From JAWXBA01 sp048499805 (GTDB lineage Bacteria; Gemmatimonadota; Gemmatimonadetes; Gemmatimonadales; GWC2-71-9), in contig JASNZF010000005.1 of NCBI GenBank assembly GCA_048499805.1, forward strand, positions 372,001-436,000: a stretch of DNA of 64,000 nt, read 5' to 3'. Within the stretch, counting starts at the first letter, position 1. Every line of letters begins with the position of its first letter. This document shows positions 16,459-26,844 of this stretch, in pieces. A model generated the notes under the pieces. It was not told where the DNA came from and ran no database searches. It was given only the letters and a program-made list of their open reading frames with translations. A program made the translations under genes and the position numbers.

Positions 16459-16864
16459 CCCACCTTCCTCCCCGCCCGACGAGCCGGCCGAGCCGCGTTC
16501 ACCTTCGGGTGCTGAGCCATCTCGGCCGGAATCCAGTGCCGGACCCCGCGAGACCTCTGGCTGTGCGGCCCCGGGTCACCCCGGGTGTGCTCTTGTCGGG
16601 CGAATTCAATTGTAACGGCCCGGAACGGCACCCCGGGCCCCTGTCCGGGGGAGCAGGTTTTGGGCCACCCGCGGGATCGCCCTGCACCGGCTCCCGGATT
16701 CCCACCCCGCGCTACGGGATCTCCACCTCGCCTTGCTTGCTCGACGGGCCGGCTTGCCCTAAGCTCCGGACAGGACGGGCGCGATACGAGGCACCCCCCA
16801 CGCGACCTGCAAGGCAGGGCGACGCCCCGCCCCGGATTCCCCATTCCCCATCCCCGGCCAATCG
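16459..16864. other. 406-bp divergent intergenic region between STAS gene and acsA
   Basis: No gene is supported here. A plus-strand open frame through it is Pro/Arg-rich and lacks coding character. The stretch next to acsA (about 16831-16858) contains CCCCATT/CCCCATC units, a short inverted example of the heptamer repeats seen elsewhere. A purine-rich ribosome binding site for the STAS gene is at the left edge. Promoters for both genes should be here, but I see no convincing pair of boxes. Confidence 0.5.
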
Positions 16865-18820
<1,956 letters not shown>

Positions 18821-18841
18821 GCGGGGTGTGAGAGAAGTGAA

Positions 18842-18883
18842 GGGAGAAGGGAGAAGCAATAGGGGGGAGGGAGGAGGGAGGAG
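18842..18883 (+). repeat. heptamer array, GGGAGAA family (6 units), 3' of acsA
   Basis: Six 7-bp units in register: GGGAGAA, GGGAGAA, GCAATAG, GGGGGAG, GGAGGAG, GGAGGAG. It begins 21 bp after the acsA stop on the sense strand and faces an inverted, purine-rich (on the minus strand) stretch behind kup at 18960-18992. The same GGGAGAA then GCAA-type succession is found at 47602-47643. Confidence 0.75.
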
Positions 18884-18917
18884 GAAGAACCAAGCAGCGC
18901 GGGGGAGGCAGCGAGAA

Positions 18918-18943
18918 GTTGGACCGGTGAAGGGGCGTCCAAC
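18918..18943. terminator. stem-loop between convergent acsA and kup
   Basis: GTTGGAC at 18918-18924 and GTCCAAC at 18937-18943 form a perfect 7-bp stem with a 12-nt loop, midway between the two convergent genes. There is no U-run on either side, so it may be a weak or Rho-assisted bidirectional terminator or a stability element. Confidence 0.4.
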
Positions 18944-18959
18944 CACGAACTCGCGTCCA

Positions 18960-18992
18960 TCTTCTCGCTTCTTGCTGCTCGCTCCCCTCTTC
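18960..18992 (-). repeat. degenerate heptamer array (minus strand GAAGAGG/GGAGCGA/GCAGCAA/GAAGCGA), 3' of kup
   Basis: On the minus strand, directly after the kup TAG, the sequence reads in 7-base steps GAAGAGG, GGAGCGA, GCAGCAA, GAAGCGA. It is the inverted counterpart of the purine-rich array behind acsA, so the two could form a long imperfect stem between the converging transcripts. Confidence 0.55.
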
Positions 18993-20915
18993 CTAGAACT
19001 GGATCTGCGCCCCCAGCTCCACCACCCGGTTCGGCGGCAGCCCGAAATAGGTCGTCGCGGAGCGGGCATTGTTGGTCATCAGGATGAAGAGCTTCTTCCG
19101 CCAGTAGGGCATCCGCCGGCTGAGCAGGTCGGTCGCGGATCCCGTGCGCGGCCTCCCCCGGACGGCAATCAGCGTCTCCCGCCCCAGGTAGAAGCTGGTT
19201 TCCATGATCGACTGGGTGCGGCCATGGGCCCGCATTTCAGCGAGCAGCTCGGGAACATCGGGCGACTCCATGAAGCCGTAGTGCCCGACCACCAGCCAGA
19301 ATCCCTGCCCGAGCTCGGTGACCTCGAGGCGCTCCTCCGGCGGGACCTGGGGCACCTCGCGCGTGACGATCGAGAGGAGGGTCACGCGTTCGTGGAGCAC
19401 CTTGTTGTGCTTGAGGTGGTGGAGGAGGACCGGCGGCACGCCGGTGGGGTCGCTGGTCATGAAGATCGCCGCGCCCGGCACCCGCGCCGGCTCGCGCCGG
19501 GCCACATCCTCCATGAACAGCGCCAGCGGGAGCGCATTCTCCTGGAGCCGGGCGGTGAGGATCCGTCGACCCCGCTTCCAGGTGCTCATCAGCGTGAAGA
19601 CCGAGACCGCCACCAGCAGGGGGACCCAGCCCCCGTGGGGCACCTTGGTGAGGTTGGCACCGAAGAACGCCAGCTCGACGCCAAGGAGCGGGATCACCAC
19701 CCCGAGAACCTGCCACCACCGCCACCCCCACTGTTCCCGCGCCACGGCCGCGAAGAGCAGGGTGGTGGTCATCATCGTGCCGGTGATCGCCACACCATAG
19801 GTGTTGGCCAGGCTGCCGGCGTCGCGGAACCCGAGCACCAGTGCGACGCAGGCCACCATGAGCGCCCAGTTCACCTCGGGGATGTAGATCTGCCCCTTCT
19901 GGTGGCGCGACGTGTGGATGATCGTCACCCGGGGCGAGTAGCCGAGCTGGACCGCCTGCTGGGTCAACGAGAACGATCCCGAGATCAGGGCCTGGGAGGC
20001 GGTGATCGCCGCAGCGGTCGCGATCGCGATCATCGGGTACAGTGCCCAGGTCGGCACCAGGTTGTAGAAGGGATTCTCGGCGGCAGCGGGCGTGGTGAGC
20101 AGCAGGGCGCCCTGTCCGAAATAGTTGAGCACCAGGGCGGGCAGCACGACGGCGAACCAGGCCAGCCGGATCGGCCGCTTGCCAAAGTGTCCCATGTCGG
20201 CGTAGAGCGCCTCCCCGCCCGTGACGACCAGCACCACCGCCGCCAGGATGGTGATCCCCGGCCAGCCGTGCCGGACGAAGAACTCCACCGCGTGGACGGG
20301 ATTGAGGGCCCGCAGCACCGCCGGCTCGCGGCTGATCCCGGCGGCCCCGAGAACGGCAATCGCCAGGAACCAGACCAGGGTCACGGGGCCGAAGATGGCA
20401 CCGACCCCCGCCGTGCCGCGCCGCTGGACCAGGAAGAGGACCACGATGATGGCCAGGCTGATCCACATCACCAGCGGCTTGAGGGCGGGCGCGGCCACGG
20501 CCAGCCCGTCCATGGCGCCCAGCACGGAGATGGCGGGGGTGATGATCCCGTCGCCATAGAGCAGCGCCGAGCCCAGCAGGCCGGCGCTGATCAGCAGCCA
20601 CCGCCGCCGGGTGCTGACCTGGTTGGGGCGGAGCAGCGCCAGCAGGGCGAGGATCCCGCCCTCGCCCCGGTTGTCGGCCCGGACCATGACGATCAGGTAC
20701 TTGAACGTCACCAGGACCAGGAGCGACCAGAAGATCAGGGAGAGGACACCGTAGATGTTGGCGGGCGTCAGCGGGACCCCGTGACTCGGGGCGAAGCACT
20801 CCTTGAGCGCGTACAGCGGGCTGGTCCCGATGTCGCCATAGACGACGCCGAGGGCGGCGAACGAGAGCACGGCCAGCCGCTTGCCGGTCGGTGCGGCCCC
20901 GCCGGGGGCGCTCAC
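18993..20915 (-). CDS. kup: Kup-family potassium uptake protein
   Basis: A 640-aa potassium-proton symporter of the Kup/HAK/KT family. It starts with the diagnostic segment LGVVYGDIGTSPLYALKE (about residues 22-39), then has about twelve transmembrane helices with GDGIITPAISVLGAM, and ends with a cytoplasmic domain of about 200 residues (VPPVLLHHLKHNKVLHE, GFMESPDVPELL). GTG at 20915 overlaps the TGA of the VKOR gene. Coupling of a potassium importer to the VKOR-DsbA pair is unusual; the membrane location is the only obvious common theme. Confidence 0.93.
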   Translation of the reverse strand: MSAPGGAAPTGKRLAVLSFAALGVVYGDIGTSPLYALKECFAPSHGVPLTPANIYGVLSLIFWSLLVLVTFKYLIVMVRADNRGEGGILALLALLRPNQVSTRRRWLLISAGLLGSALLYGDGIITPAISVLGAMDGLAVAAPALKPLVMWISLAIIVVLFLVQRRGTAGVGAIFGPVTLVWFLAIAVLGAAGISREPAVLRALNPVHAVEFFVRHGWPGITILAAVVLVVTGGEALYADMGHFGKRPIRLAWFAVVLPALVLNYFGQGALLLTTPAAAENPFYNLVPTWALYPMIAIATAAAITASQALISGSFSLTQQAVQLGYSPRVTIIHTSRHQKGQIYIPEVNWALMVACVALVLGFRDAGSLANTYGVAITGTMMTTTLLFAAVAREQWGWRWWQVLGVVIPLLGVELAFFGANLTKVPHGGWVPLLVAVSVFTLMSTWKRGRRILTARLQENALPLALFMEDVARREPARVPGAAIFMTSDPTGVPPVLLHHLKHNKVLHERVTLLSIVTREVPQVPPEERLEVTELGQGFWLVVGHYGFMESPDVPELLAEMRAHGRTQSIMETSFYLGRETLIAVRGRPRTGSATDLLSRRMPYWRKKLFILMTNNARSATTYFGLPPNRVVELGAQIQF

Positions 20916-21343
20916 GCCATCGCCCCCCGGACGCGGCGCAGGTCGAGCAGGCTCAGGAGGAAGACGAGCAGGATGATCACCGCCGACGCCACGCACCAGC
21001 GGCAGACCGCCCCGATGACGAAGAACTCCAGGTACTTGAGGTAGGCGGTGAAGGCCACCGCACCGCCGCTGAGCAGTGCCAGCGCCAGCGCGGGGCCGCG
21101 CGCGTCGGCGCGGGCGGGGGTGGTACCGACCAGGGCGACCAGCAGCAGCACCGCATACCCCAGCACCCCGATCAGCGCCACCTCCACCCCGAGGAAGACG
21201 CTCTCGGGGCTGGTCTGGACCGTCTCGCATCCGCCGGTCCCGCACATCATGGTCCCGATCACCCCGATCTTGTACAGCCACAGGTAGAGCGAGATGAACA
21301 GCCCCGCCAGCGAGAGCAGGGCGATCCCCATCCGGCCGGTCAC
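20912..21343 (-). CDS. vitamin K epoxide reductase (VKOR) family protein
   Basis: A 143-aa membrane protein with four helices. The two cysteine pairs of bacterial VKOR are visible: MCGTGGCETVQ near residues 33-43 (loop cysteines) and the CXXC active site AVCRWCVAS near residue 108. The conserved Ser/Gly-rich loop is replaced by TSPESVFLGVEVALIGVLGY, the standard stretch before helix 2. VKOR passes electrons from DsbA-like proteins to quinone, and the gene upstream encodes such a DsbA-like thioredoxin. GTG at 21343 overlaps the dsbA stop and is preferred over the internal ATG four codons later. Confidence 0.9.
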   Translation of the reverse strand: MTGRMGIALLSLAGLFISLYLWLYKIGVIGTMMCGTGGCETVQTSPESVFLGVEVALIGVLGYAVLLLVALVGTTPARADARGPALALALLSGGAVAFTAYLKYLEFFVIGAVCRWCVASAVIILLVFLLSLLDLRRVRGAMA

Positions 21344-22035
21344 GGCGCGGTCGACGCCGCGATGAGCGAGTCGACCAGCGCCCGGATCTCGTCGGAATTG
21401 AGGCCGTTGGTGTAGAGCCGGCCGTTCACCAGGAAGGTCGGCGTGCCGGACACTCCCAGCCGCACCCCCTCCTCGAGGCTGGCCTGGATCCGACCGGCGT
21501 AGCGCGCCGACCGCATGCAGTCGTCGTAGCGCCCCATGTCCAGTCCACTGGCCTCGGCGTAGCGCCGGAATGCCGCCGCGGCGCCGCCGCGGTTCCACTC
21601 CACGAACCCCTGGTTGATCCGCTCGAACTGGGCCTCGAACTGACCCTGCTCATCGGCGCAGGCCGCGCTGTGCGAGGCCAACCGGGCCGAGGGGTGGATC
21701 TCGTCGAGCGGGAAGTCGCGGTACCGCCACCGGAGCTTGCCGGTCGCGATCAGCCGGTCGCGCACCGCCGGGAACTGGATCGTCGCGAAGTCCTGGCAGG
21801 CGGGGCACTGGAAATCGGCATACTCGGTGATCTCCACCGGCGCGTCGGGGCTGCCGATCAGGTAGCCGCGAAATCCGGCGGTGTCGGCCGCCAGCACGGT
21901 GACATCCACCGGGATGCTCACGGTGCGGCGCGACATCGCCATGTAGGCCAGGGCACCCGCCCCGAGGACGGCAATCCCGCCGAGCAGCAGGTAGAATCGG
22001 TTCAGTCCGGGCTGCTGTTGCTGCTGTTTCGCCAT
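21340..22035 (-). CDS. DsbA-like membrane-anchored thiol oxidase (Thioredoxin_4 family)
   Basis: A 231-aa protein. An N-terminal membrane anchor (FYLLLGGIAVLGAGALAYMA) leads to a periplasmic thioredoxin fold with active site QCPACQ (in EYADFQCPACQDFATIQ, about residue 75) and a cis-Pro loop SGTPTFLVNGR near residue 200. The large helical insertion makes it DsbA/BdbD-like. It should introduce disulfides and be reoxidised by the neighbouring VKOR. The N-terminus carries a run of five Gln. The operon order is 112-aa protein, dsbA, VKOR, kup. Confidence 0.9.
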   Translation of the reverse strand: MAKQQQQQPGLNRFYLLLGGIAVLGAGALAYMAMSRRTVSIPVDVTVLAADTAGFRGYLIGSPDAPVEITEYADFQCPACQDFATIQFPAVRDRLIATGKLRWRYRDFPLDEIHPSARLASHSAACADEQGQFEAQFERINQGFVEWNRGGAAAAFRRYAEASGLDMGRYDDCMRSARYAGRIQASLEEGVRLGVSGTPTFLVNGRLYTNGLNSDEIRALVDSLIAASTAP

Positions 22036-22340
22036 GGTTCGTCGTCCTCAGGGTCGGTGGGATGGAACTCCGGAGGCGCGCCGGCCTCCTCCACGATGCG
22101 CCGGCTCTCGGCGATCTCCGGGGTGTCGTAGGTGCTGCGCACTTCCCAGGCAAAGAGCTCGCTGCGGGCCTCGCCCAGCAGGCGCATCAGCTCGGGGGCA
22201 TCGGCCAGGAGCCGGTCGGTCCGCTCCGCCTCCAGGATCCGCTCCGCCAGGTGACGCAGCAGGGCCCGGAGCCGACGGGCTCGCTCCTCGCCATAGGTCT
22301 CGTCGGTCACGGCCGCCAGCACCTCCGCCCGCCCGGGCAT
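22002..22340 (-). CDS. hypothetical helical protein
   Basis: A 112-aa acidic, helix-rich protein (GEERARRLRALLRHLAERIL, PELMRLLGEARSELFAWEV) without signal peptide or membrane segment. No family is recognised. ATG at 22340 (MPGRAEVLAAV) is chosen; the open frame continues upstream, but that sequence covers the promoter of the divergent gene at 22483. Its 3' end overlaps the start of the DsbA-like gene by 34 bp, so it is translated as part of that operon. Confidence 0.6.
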   Translation of the reverse strand: MPGRAEVLAAVTDETYGEERARRLRALLRHLAERILEAERTDRLLADAPELMRLLGEARSELFAWEVRSTYDTPEIAESRRIVEEAGAPPEFHPTDPEDDEPWRNSSNSSPD

Positions 22341-22406
22341 GACCCGGAGAATCCCGGGTTCCGAGCAAATGTAATGGGATCCCCGGGTCCGGGCAGCCGG
22401 TCCGGC

Positions 22407-22435
22407 TTGGCCGCGGGCCCGGATCCTGCTATATT
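22407..22435 (+). promoter_or_regulatory. putative sigma70-type promoter of the gene at 22483
   Basis: TTGGCC (22407-22412), a 17-bp spacer and TATATT (22430-22435) match the bacterial housekeeping consensus at 4 and 5 of 6 positions. It lies 47 bp before the start codon at 22483, giving a normal leader. Confidence 0.55.
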
Positions 22436-22482
22436 TCGGGGATAATCGCAGCAGGTGCGAAAACATCACGGAAGGAAGGTGC

Positions 22483-22773
22483 ATGTCGAACAACCGGTCC
22501 AGGAAGACCAGCGGTCGCGCCCCGATGGGGCCCTCCGCGCAGGAGCAGGCTCGCGATGAACTGTTCAGCCACATCCTCCGCTGCGGCGTCCTCGAAGCTG
22601 ACGAGGTGCACCAGAAGGATTGGATGGACGACACGATGCAGTACCTGTCGGATCGCTACACCGACCTGACCCCGGAGCAGCTGGCCGAGGTGCGGGTGCT
22701 CGGTGAGCGGTATTGCCGGCCGGTGGTGCCGCATACGCCCCAGGCCGAGACGGTACCCGCCGAAACCGCCTGA
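22483..22773 (+). CDS. hypothetical small protein
   Basis: A 96-aa soluble protein, charged and helical (QEQARDELFSHILRCGVLEA, DDTMQYLSDRYTDLTPEQLA), with a basic N-terminus. A good promoter candidate and a purine-rich ribosome binding site (ACGGAAGGAAGG) precede the ATG, and codon usage is like that of its neighbours, so it is probably real. No domain is recognised. It sits alone on the plus strand between two minus-strand operons. A TGCAGTTGCCGGGTGGCTCG-type GC-rich stretch follows, with no clear terminator. Confidence 0.7.
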   Translation: MSNNRSRKTSGRAPMGPSAQEQARDELFSHILRCGVLEADEVHQKDWMDDTMQYLSDRYTDLTPEQLAEVRVLGERYCRPVVPHTPQAETVPAETA

Positions 22774-22843
22774 TCGCTCCAGCATCCAGCGTCACTCGAG
22801 CCACCCTGCAGTTGCCGGGTGGCTCGTTTCGTTGGGAGGGCCG

Positions 22844-23290
22844 CTACCGCCGAACGCCATTGGCGCGCCAGCGCCACCCCGCAGCGACCCGCACCCCGCC
22901 CCCCAACCCCACCTCCAGCACCCAGCCACCGCTCGCCCCCGGACTGCCCTCGAGCCCGACGAGGACGAGCAGCTGCTCCCCTCGCGACTTCCCCCGGCTC
23001 ACCGCGAGTCCCCCGCCCAGATAGAGCCCCGTCCCCCCAACCCGCTCCGGGTGTAACAGGAAGTGCCCGGCCAGCTCGCCGCGGGCCGCCGCCTCTCCAC
23101 CAGCCGCCCCCGCGACCAGGAGGCCTCCCAGCCGGGTCCGCGGGGCCACCCGCCACCAGTGCGACCCCCCGGCCAGCGCCTGGACCGGCTCCGACCCCAC
23201 GACCAGGAGGTCGAGCCCGCCCGCCCGGGACGCCACCCGCTGCCCCGCCGCCGGGGAGGGAACGGCCAGCAGGGCCGCCAGCAGCCCCAG
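22844..23290 (-). CDS. secreted Gly-rich hypothetical protein (start unclear)
   Basis: A frame of about 149 codons starting with a convincing signal peptide (LGLLAALLAVPSPAAGQ), then a Gly/Leu/Val-rich mature part with alternating strands (GTGLYLGGGLAVSRG, GWVLEVGLGGGVRVAAGW) resembling a small outer-membrane beta-barrel. There is no ATG, GTG or TTG at the expected place: the nearest plausible codon is CTG at 23290, and the first ATG lies far inside the osmC-like gene. Either a rare start is used, or the gene is a damaged remnant. It follows the OsmC-like gene on the same strand. Confidence 0.5.
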   Translation of the reverse strand: MGLLAALLAVPSPAAGQRVASRAGGLDLLVVGSEPVQALAGGSHWWRVAPRTRLGGLLVAGAAGGEAAARGELAGHFLLHPERVGGTGLYLGGGLAVSRGKSRGEQLLVLVGLEGSPGASGGWVLEVGLGGGVRVAAGWRWRANGVRR

Positions 23291-23294
23291 GCGC

Positions 23295-23708
23295 CTAGCC
23301 GAGCACCAGATCGTAGCTGACCGGGATGTCAGGATTGAGGGAGTTGATCGCCGAGCAGTAGGTCTGGATGGAGAGGTCCATCGCGCGGCGGGCCTTGGTC
23401 TCATCGAGCCCCTTGCCCGCAAGATGGACGGTGAAGTGCAGGCTGGTCCACCGGCGCGGGTGCCCGGTGGCCCGCTCCCCGCGCACTTCCATGGAGAAGC
23501 GGTCGAGTTCCACCTGCATCTTGGGCATCAGACTGACCACATCGGCGCCGGCACAGCTCACCAGCGCCAGCAACAGGGTGACCATCGGACCCGGCGCCTC
23601 CTTGGCATCGGCATCGATCAACGTCTTCGGCCCATCGGGCAGTCCCCCCTCGAAGCGCATCCCTCCCACCCACTGCATCACGGCGTTGGGCGGCTTGGTT
23701 TCCGTCAC
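23295..23708 (-). CDS. OsmC-family protein
   Basis: A 137-aa OsmC/Ohr-fold protein. The two cysteines of the family are present: ALVSCAGADVV (about residue 52) and QTYCSAINSLN (about residue 118). Members reduce organic hydroperoxides or act as thiol-dependent redox proteins. The start is GTG at 23708, directly after the stop of the upstream phosphatidyltransferase gene. It resembles the YhfA-like OsmC group by the KLDIDAKEAPGPM-like middle (here IDADAKEAPGPMVT). It is part of the long minus-strand run that begins with the TPR gene. Confidence 0.85.
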   Translation of the reverse strand: MTETKPPNAVMQWVGGMRFEGGLPDGPKTLIDADAKEAPGPMVTLLLALVSCAGADVVSLMPKMQVELDRFSMEVRGERATGHPRRWTSLHFTVHLAGKGLDETKARRAMDLSIQTYCSAINSLNPDIPVSYDLVLG

Positions 23709-24251
23709 TCAGAGCTCCTTGCTGGCCGTCGAGGCCACGCGGGTATAGTCCCAGATTGCGTACAGTGCGACCGCGCCCGTGGCCCAGGCGAGTGGCTTGA
23801 GCAGCGGGGAATCGGCCAGGAAGGCGAGCAGCGTCAGCAGCTGGGCCACCGTCACGGCCTTGCCACCGGCGCGCGCCGGGATGGCGGTGGGCCGCCCCCG
23901 GAGGGAGACGGTCACGAACGCCGCCGTCGCCACGAGGTCGCGCGCCAGGACCGCCACGATCTCGTACCACGCCAGTTGACCGCTCAGGAGGACCACGCCG
24001 AAGGCACTCGCCATGAAGAGCTTGTCGGCCACCGGGTCGAGAAAGGACCCGAGCCGGGAACTGCCGAAGCGCCGGGCGATGAAGCCGTCGAACAGGTCCG
24101 TGGCCGCCGCGACCGAGAGAATCGCGAACCGCCAGCCCGGGTGGGGCACCACGAAAAAGGCCACGGCGAGGGGCACCCGCGATGCCGTCAGCAGGTCAGC
24201 CGCGGTCCATCGCATCCAGAGCGAGCCCGTCCCGGGAGTGGTGTCGGTCAT
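23709..24251 (-). CDS. CDP-alcohol phosphatidyltransferase (PgsA-like)
   Basis: A 180-aa membrane enzyme with the full CDP-alcohol motif DG-x2-AR-x8-G-x3-D-x3-D: DGFIARRFGSSRLGSFLDPV then AD (about residues 54-76). The N-terminal TAADLLTASRVPLAVAFF is typical of phosphatidylglycerophosphate synthase. It transfers a phosphatidyl group from CDP-diacylglycerol to an alcohol; glycerol-3-phosphate is the likely acceptor, but cardiolipin or inositol relatives cannot be excluded. It lies 22 bp behind the M16 peptidase gene and abuts the OsmC-like gene. Confidence 0.88.
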   Translation of the reverse strand: MTDTTPGTGSLWMRWTAADLLTASRVPLAVAFFVVPHPGWRFAILSVAAATDLFDGFIARRFGSSRLGSFLDPVADKLFMASAFGVVLLSGQLAWYEIVAVLARDLVATAAFVTVSLRGRPTAIPARAGGKAVTVAQLLTLLAFLADSPLLKPLAWATGAVALYAIWDYTRVASTASKEL

Positions 24252-24273
24252 GGCACCCGAAAACTACCACGAC

Positions 24274-26844
24274 TCAGGCAGGGGGGCTGGACCGTCCGCG
24301 CACCACCCCATCGACTCGGCGTGCCGGATCCAGCGCCGTCTCCAGCACCGCGTGCACCGCCTCCAGCGTGACCGCACGGTACATCGCACCCGGGTCCTCG
24401 AAGTCGTCCAGTGGATCGCCGGCCAGCCACCCGTCCAGCAGCTCGGCGGCGACGTCGGCCCCGGTCTGGCGACCCACCTCCGCCTGCCCCGCCAGGTAGG
24501 CCACCGCCCGCTGGAACTCCTCCGGGGTGACCCCCTCACGGCGGAACCGGTCGAGCTCCACCTGCATCTGCTCCCGGGCCTCGGCCTCGCGTTCCGGGGA
24601 GGTGGCGATGTAGGTCAGCAGCGCGCCCGCGCCGAGCCGCTGCCAGGCATTCGCGATCACGGTGTACGCCAGGGAGCGACGGTCCCGGAGCGCCTCGAAC
24701 AATCGGCCACCAAGTCCACCGGCCACCGCCGCCCAGACTTCCGCCGCATGCCGTGCGGGGTCGCGCCGGGAGGGGCCCGGAAAGACCGTGGCGATCGCGG
24801 TCTGCTGCCGCTCCCGCTCGACCAGGCGCTCCGAATCCGCCGTGTCGCCTTGGACGCTCGAGCCGGGCCACACGGGCTGCGCCTCCCCCACCCCGAGGTC
24901 GAGGAACCGTTCGGCGAGCTGGGCCGCCGTCTCTTCGGGGTCGACATCGCCCACGACAAACAGCCCGCCCGGTCCGGTGGCCAGTTCGGCATCCAGCCAG
25001 CGCCGAACCGCGGCGGCGTCCAGGCTGGCGAGGGAGGCCTCGGTGCCCCCGGTCGGGACGCCATAGCCAGCATCCCCGAACGCTGCCGCCAGGGCGAGCT
25101 GGAAGGGAAAGCGCACCATGTCATCGGTGACCCGCCGCGCCTCGCGCTGGAGGGTGTCGCGCTCCACTCCGATGGTCGATTCGGCGAGGGTGGGGTGCCA
25201 CAGCACGTCCCGGAGCAGGTCCAGCGCCCGGGGCAGGTGCTCGGCAAGGACGGTGGTCCCGTATCCGAAGGCATCGGCCGTGGCCGTGCCGGACACGGCG
25301 CCGCCCAACCGCTCGAAGGCCGCGGCCAGGGTACCGGCATCGAGTCCACCGGCCCCCCGCACGGCACTCCGAACCGCGAGCAACCCGACCCCGGCGCTCG
25401 GCGCCGGCTCGGGCGCGCTGCGTCGGCGGTGCAGGCGGAGGGTGACCAGCGGTGCCCCCGCCTTCCGGCGCACCACAATGTCGAGGCCCGGGACCGAGGT
25501 GGTGTGGGTCGTGCCGACCCGCCGCACCTGGGGCCGCGCCGGCGGACCGGAGCCCCGGAAGGCATCGCGCAGCCTCGCTTCCGTCAGGTCCTCGCCGATT
25601 CCATGCGGCAAGTAGGCCACCCCGGAGACGGCCTCCCCCCCGAGCCACCGACCGACCGCAGCCCGGACCTGGTCGGCATCGACCGCCATGAACTCGGCGT
25701 AGGCCCGGTCCAGCCACTGGAAGCCGTCGGTCGCCTCCGCGTGCGCCAGCCCGGCCGCGCGCGCATCGACCGACTCCAGCCAGCGTGCCCAGCGCGCCTT
25801 GAGCATCGTGCGGGTTCGCTCGAGATCGTCGGCCGCCGGTCCCACCGCCGCCAGCCGGGCCAGGGATCCGGCGATCCGTGCCATCACCTCGGGGATCCGA
25901 TCGGGGGCGAGTTCGGCACTGACGGAGAAGACCCCGACTTCCGCGGTGGCCAGGAGGCCCGCCGAGACGGCGTTCACCAGGCCGGTCTGGCGGAGGTCGC
26001 GCTGGAGCCAGGAGGCCCGGCCGTTCGACAGGATCGCGGCGGCCATCTCGAGGGGGGCGCGGTCGGCATCGAGCACGGGGACCGCCCGCCAGCCGAGGAC
26101 CAGGCTGGCCTGGGTCACGTCGCCACGGAGGGTGCGGGCGCGGACCTCATGGTGCCAGGGTTCCTCGATCGGCGGGTCGAGGGTCGCCTGGCTGGCGGGC
26201 CAGTCGGCATAGCGCGCGCGGACGAGGCGCAGCATCTCCCCCTCCTCCCTTCCCCCCACCACGGCGACGATCGTCCGGGAGGGGACGTAGCGGCTGCGAT
26301 AGTACCCCGCCACGTCCTCGCGGGTGAATTCCGCAAGGCGGGCCTCATCGCCGATGCGCCAGCGCCGGATCCGGTGCCGGTCGAACAGGACGGCGTGCAT
26401 CGTTTCGTGGGCGACGGCACCGGGTGTGTCGCGCTTGCGGCGCGCCTCCTCGATGATCACCTGGAGCTCGCGCTGCAGTTCGCCGGCATCGATCGCTGCG
26501 TGCCGCAGGGCGTCCGACTGGATCTGGAGCGCCGTCTCGAGCGAGGCCGCGGGCAGGACGGTGTAATACGAGGTGTGGTCGTACCCCGTCCCGGCGTTCA
26601 GGTACCCGCCCACGGCCTTGGTCTCCCGGGCGATGGCGCCGGGCCCGCGGCTCGGGGTGCCCTTGAAGAACATGTGCTCGAGCACGTGGGAGATGCCGGC
26701 CCAGTGATCGGGCTCGTCGAAGAACCCGGCACGCACGTGCGTCACCACCGCCACGGCCGGGGACTCGGGATCGGACTGGACCAGGATGGTCAGCCCGTTG
26801 GGCAGCACCTCCCGGCGCACGGTGTCGGTCCAGCCACGCCTCAT
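24274..26844 (-). CDS. M16-family zinc peptidase, two-domain insulinase-like
   Basis: An 856-aa protein made of two M16 halves. The first carries the inverted zinc motif HVLEH (in GISHVLEHMFFKGTPSRGPG, about residues 49-53) with the downstream Glu region ELQVIIEEARRKRDTPG; the second half (from about residue 440) lacks HXXEH, as is usual for the inactive partner domain, but keeps the RDRRSLAYTV segment. No signal peptide is visible, so it is probably cytoplasmic. ATG at 26844 overlaps the stop of the ABC permease. The pairing ABC ATPase, permease and M16 peptidase recalls peptide-processing export modules such as the albC-F genes of subtilosin; this is a comparison, not a proof. Confidence 0.9.
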   Translation of the reverse strand: MRRGWTDTVRREVLPNGLTILVQSDPESPAVAVVTHVRAGFFDEPDHWAGISHVLEHMFFKGTPSRGPGAIARETKAVGGYLNAGTGYDHTSYYTVLPAASLETALQIQSDALRHAAIDAGELQRELQVIIEEARRKRDTPGAVAHETMHAVLFDRHRIRRWRIGDEARLAEFTREDVAGYYRSRYVPSRTIVAVVGGREEGEMLRLVRARYADWPASQATLDPPIEEPWHHEVRARTLRGDVTQASLVLGWRAVPVLDADRAPLEMAAAILSNGRASWLQRDLRQTGLVNAVSAGLLATAEVGVFSVSAELAPDRIPEVMARIAGSLARLAAVGPAADDLERTRTMLKARWARWLESVDARAAGLAHAEATDGFQWLDRAYAEFMAVDADQVRAAVGRWLGGEAVSGVAYLPHGIGEDLTEARLRDAFRGSGPPARPQVRRVGTTHTTSVPGLDIVVRRKAGAPLVTLRLHRRRSAPEPAPSAGVGLLAVRSAVRGAGGLDAGTLAAAFERLGGAVSGTATADAFGYGTTVLAEHLPRALDLLRDVLWHPTLAESTIGVERDTLQREARRVTDDMVRFPFQLALAAAFGDAGYGVPTGGTEASLASLDAAAVRRWLDAELATGPGGLFVVGDVDPEETAAQLAERFLDLGVGEAQPVWPGSSVQGDTADSERLVERERQQTAIATVFPGPSRRDPARHAAEVWAAVAGGLGGRLFEALRDRRSLAYTVIANAWQRLGAGALLTYIATSPEREAEAREQMQVELDRFRREGVTPEEFQRAVAYLAGQAEVGRQTGADVAAELLDGWLAGDPLDDFEDPGAMYRAVTLEAVHAVLETALDPARRVDGVVRGRSSPPA

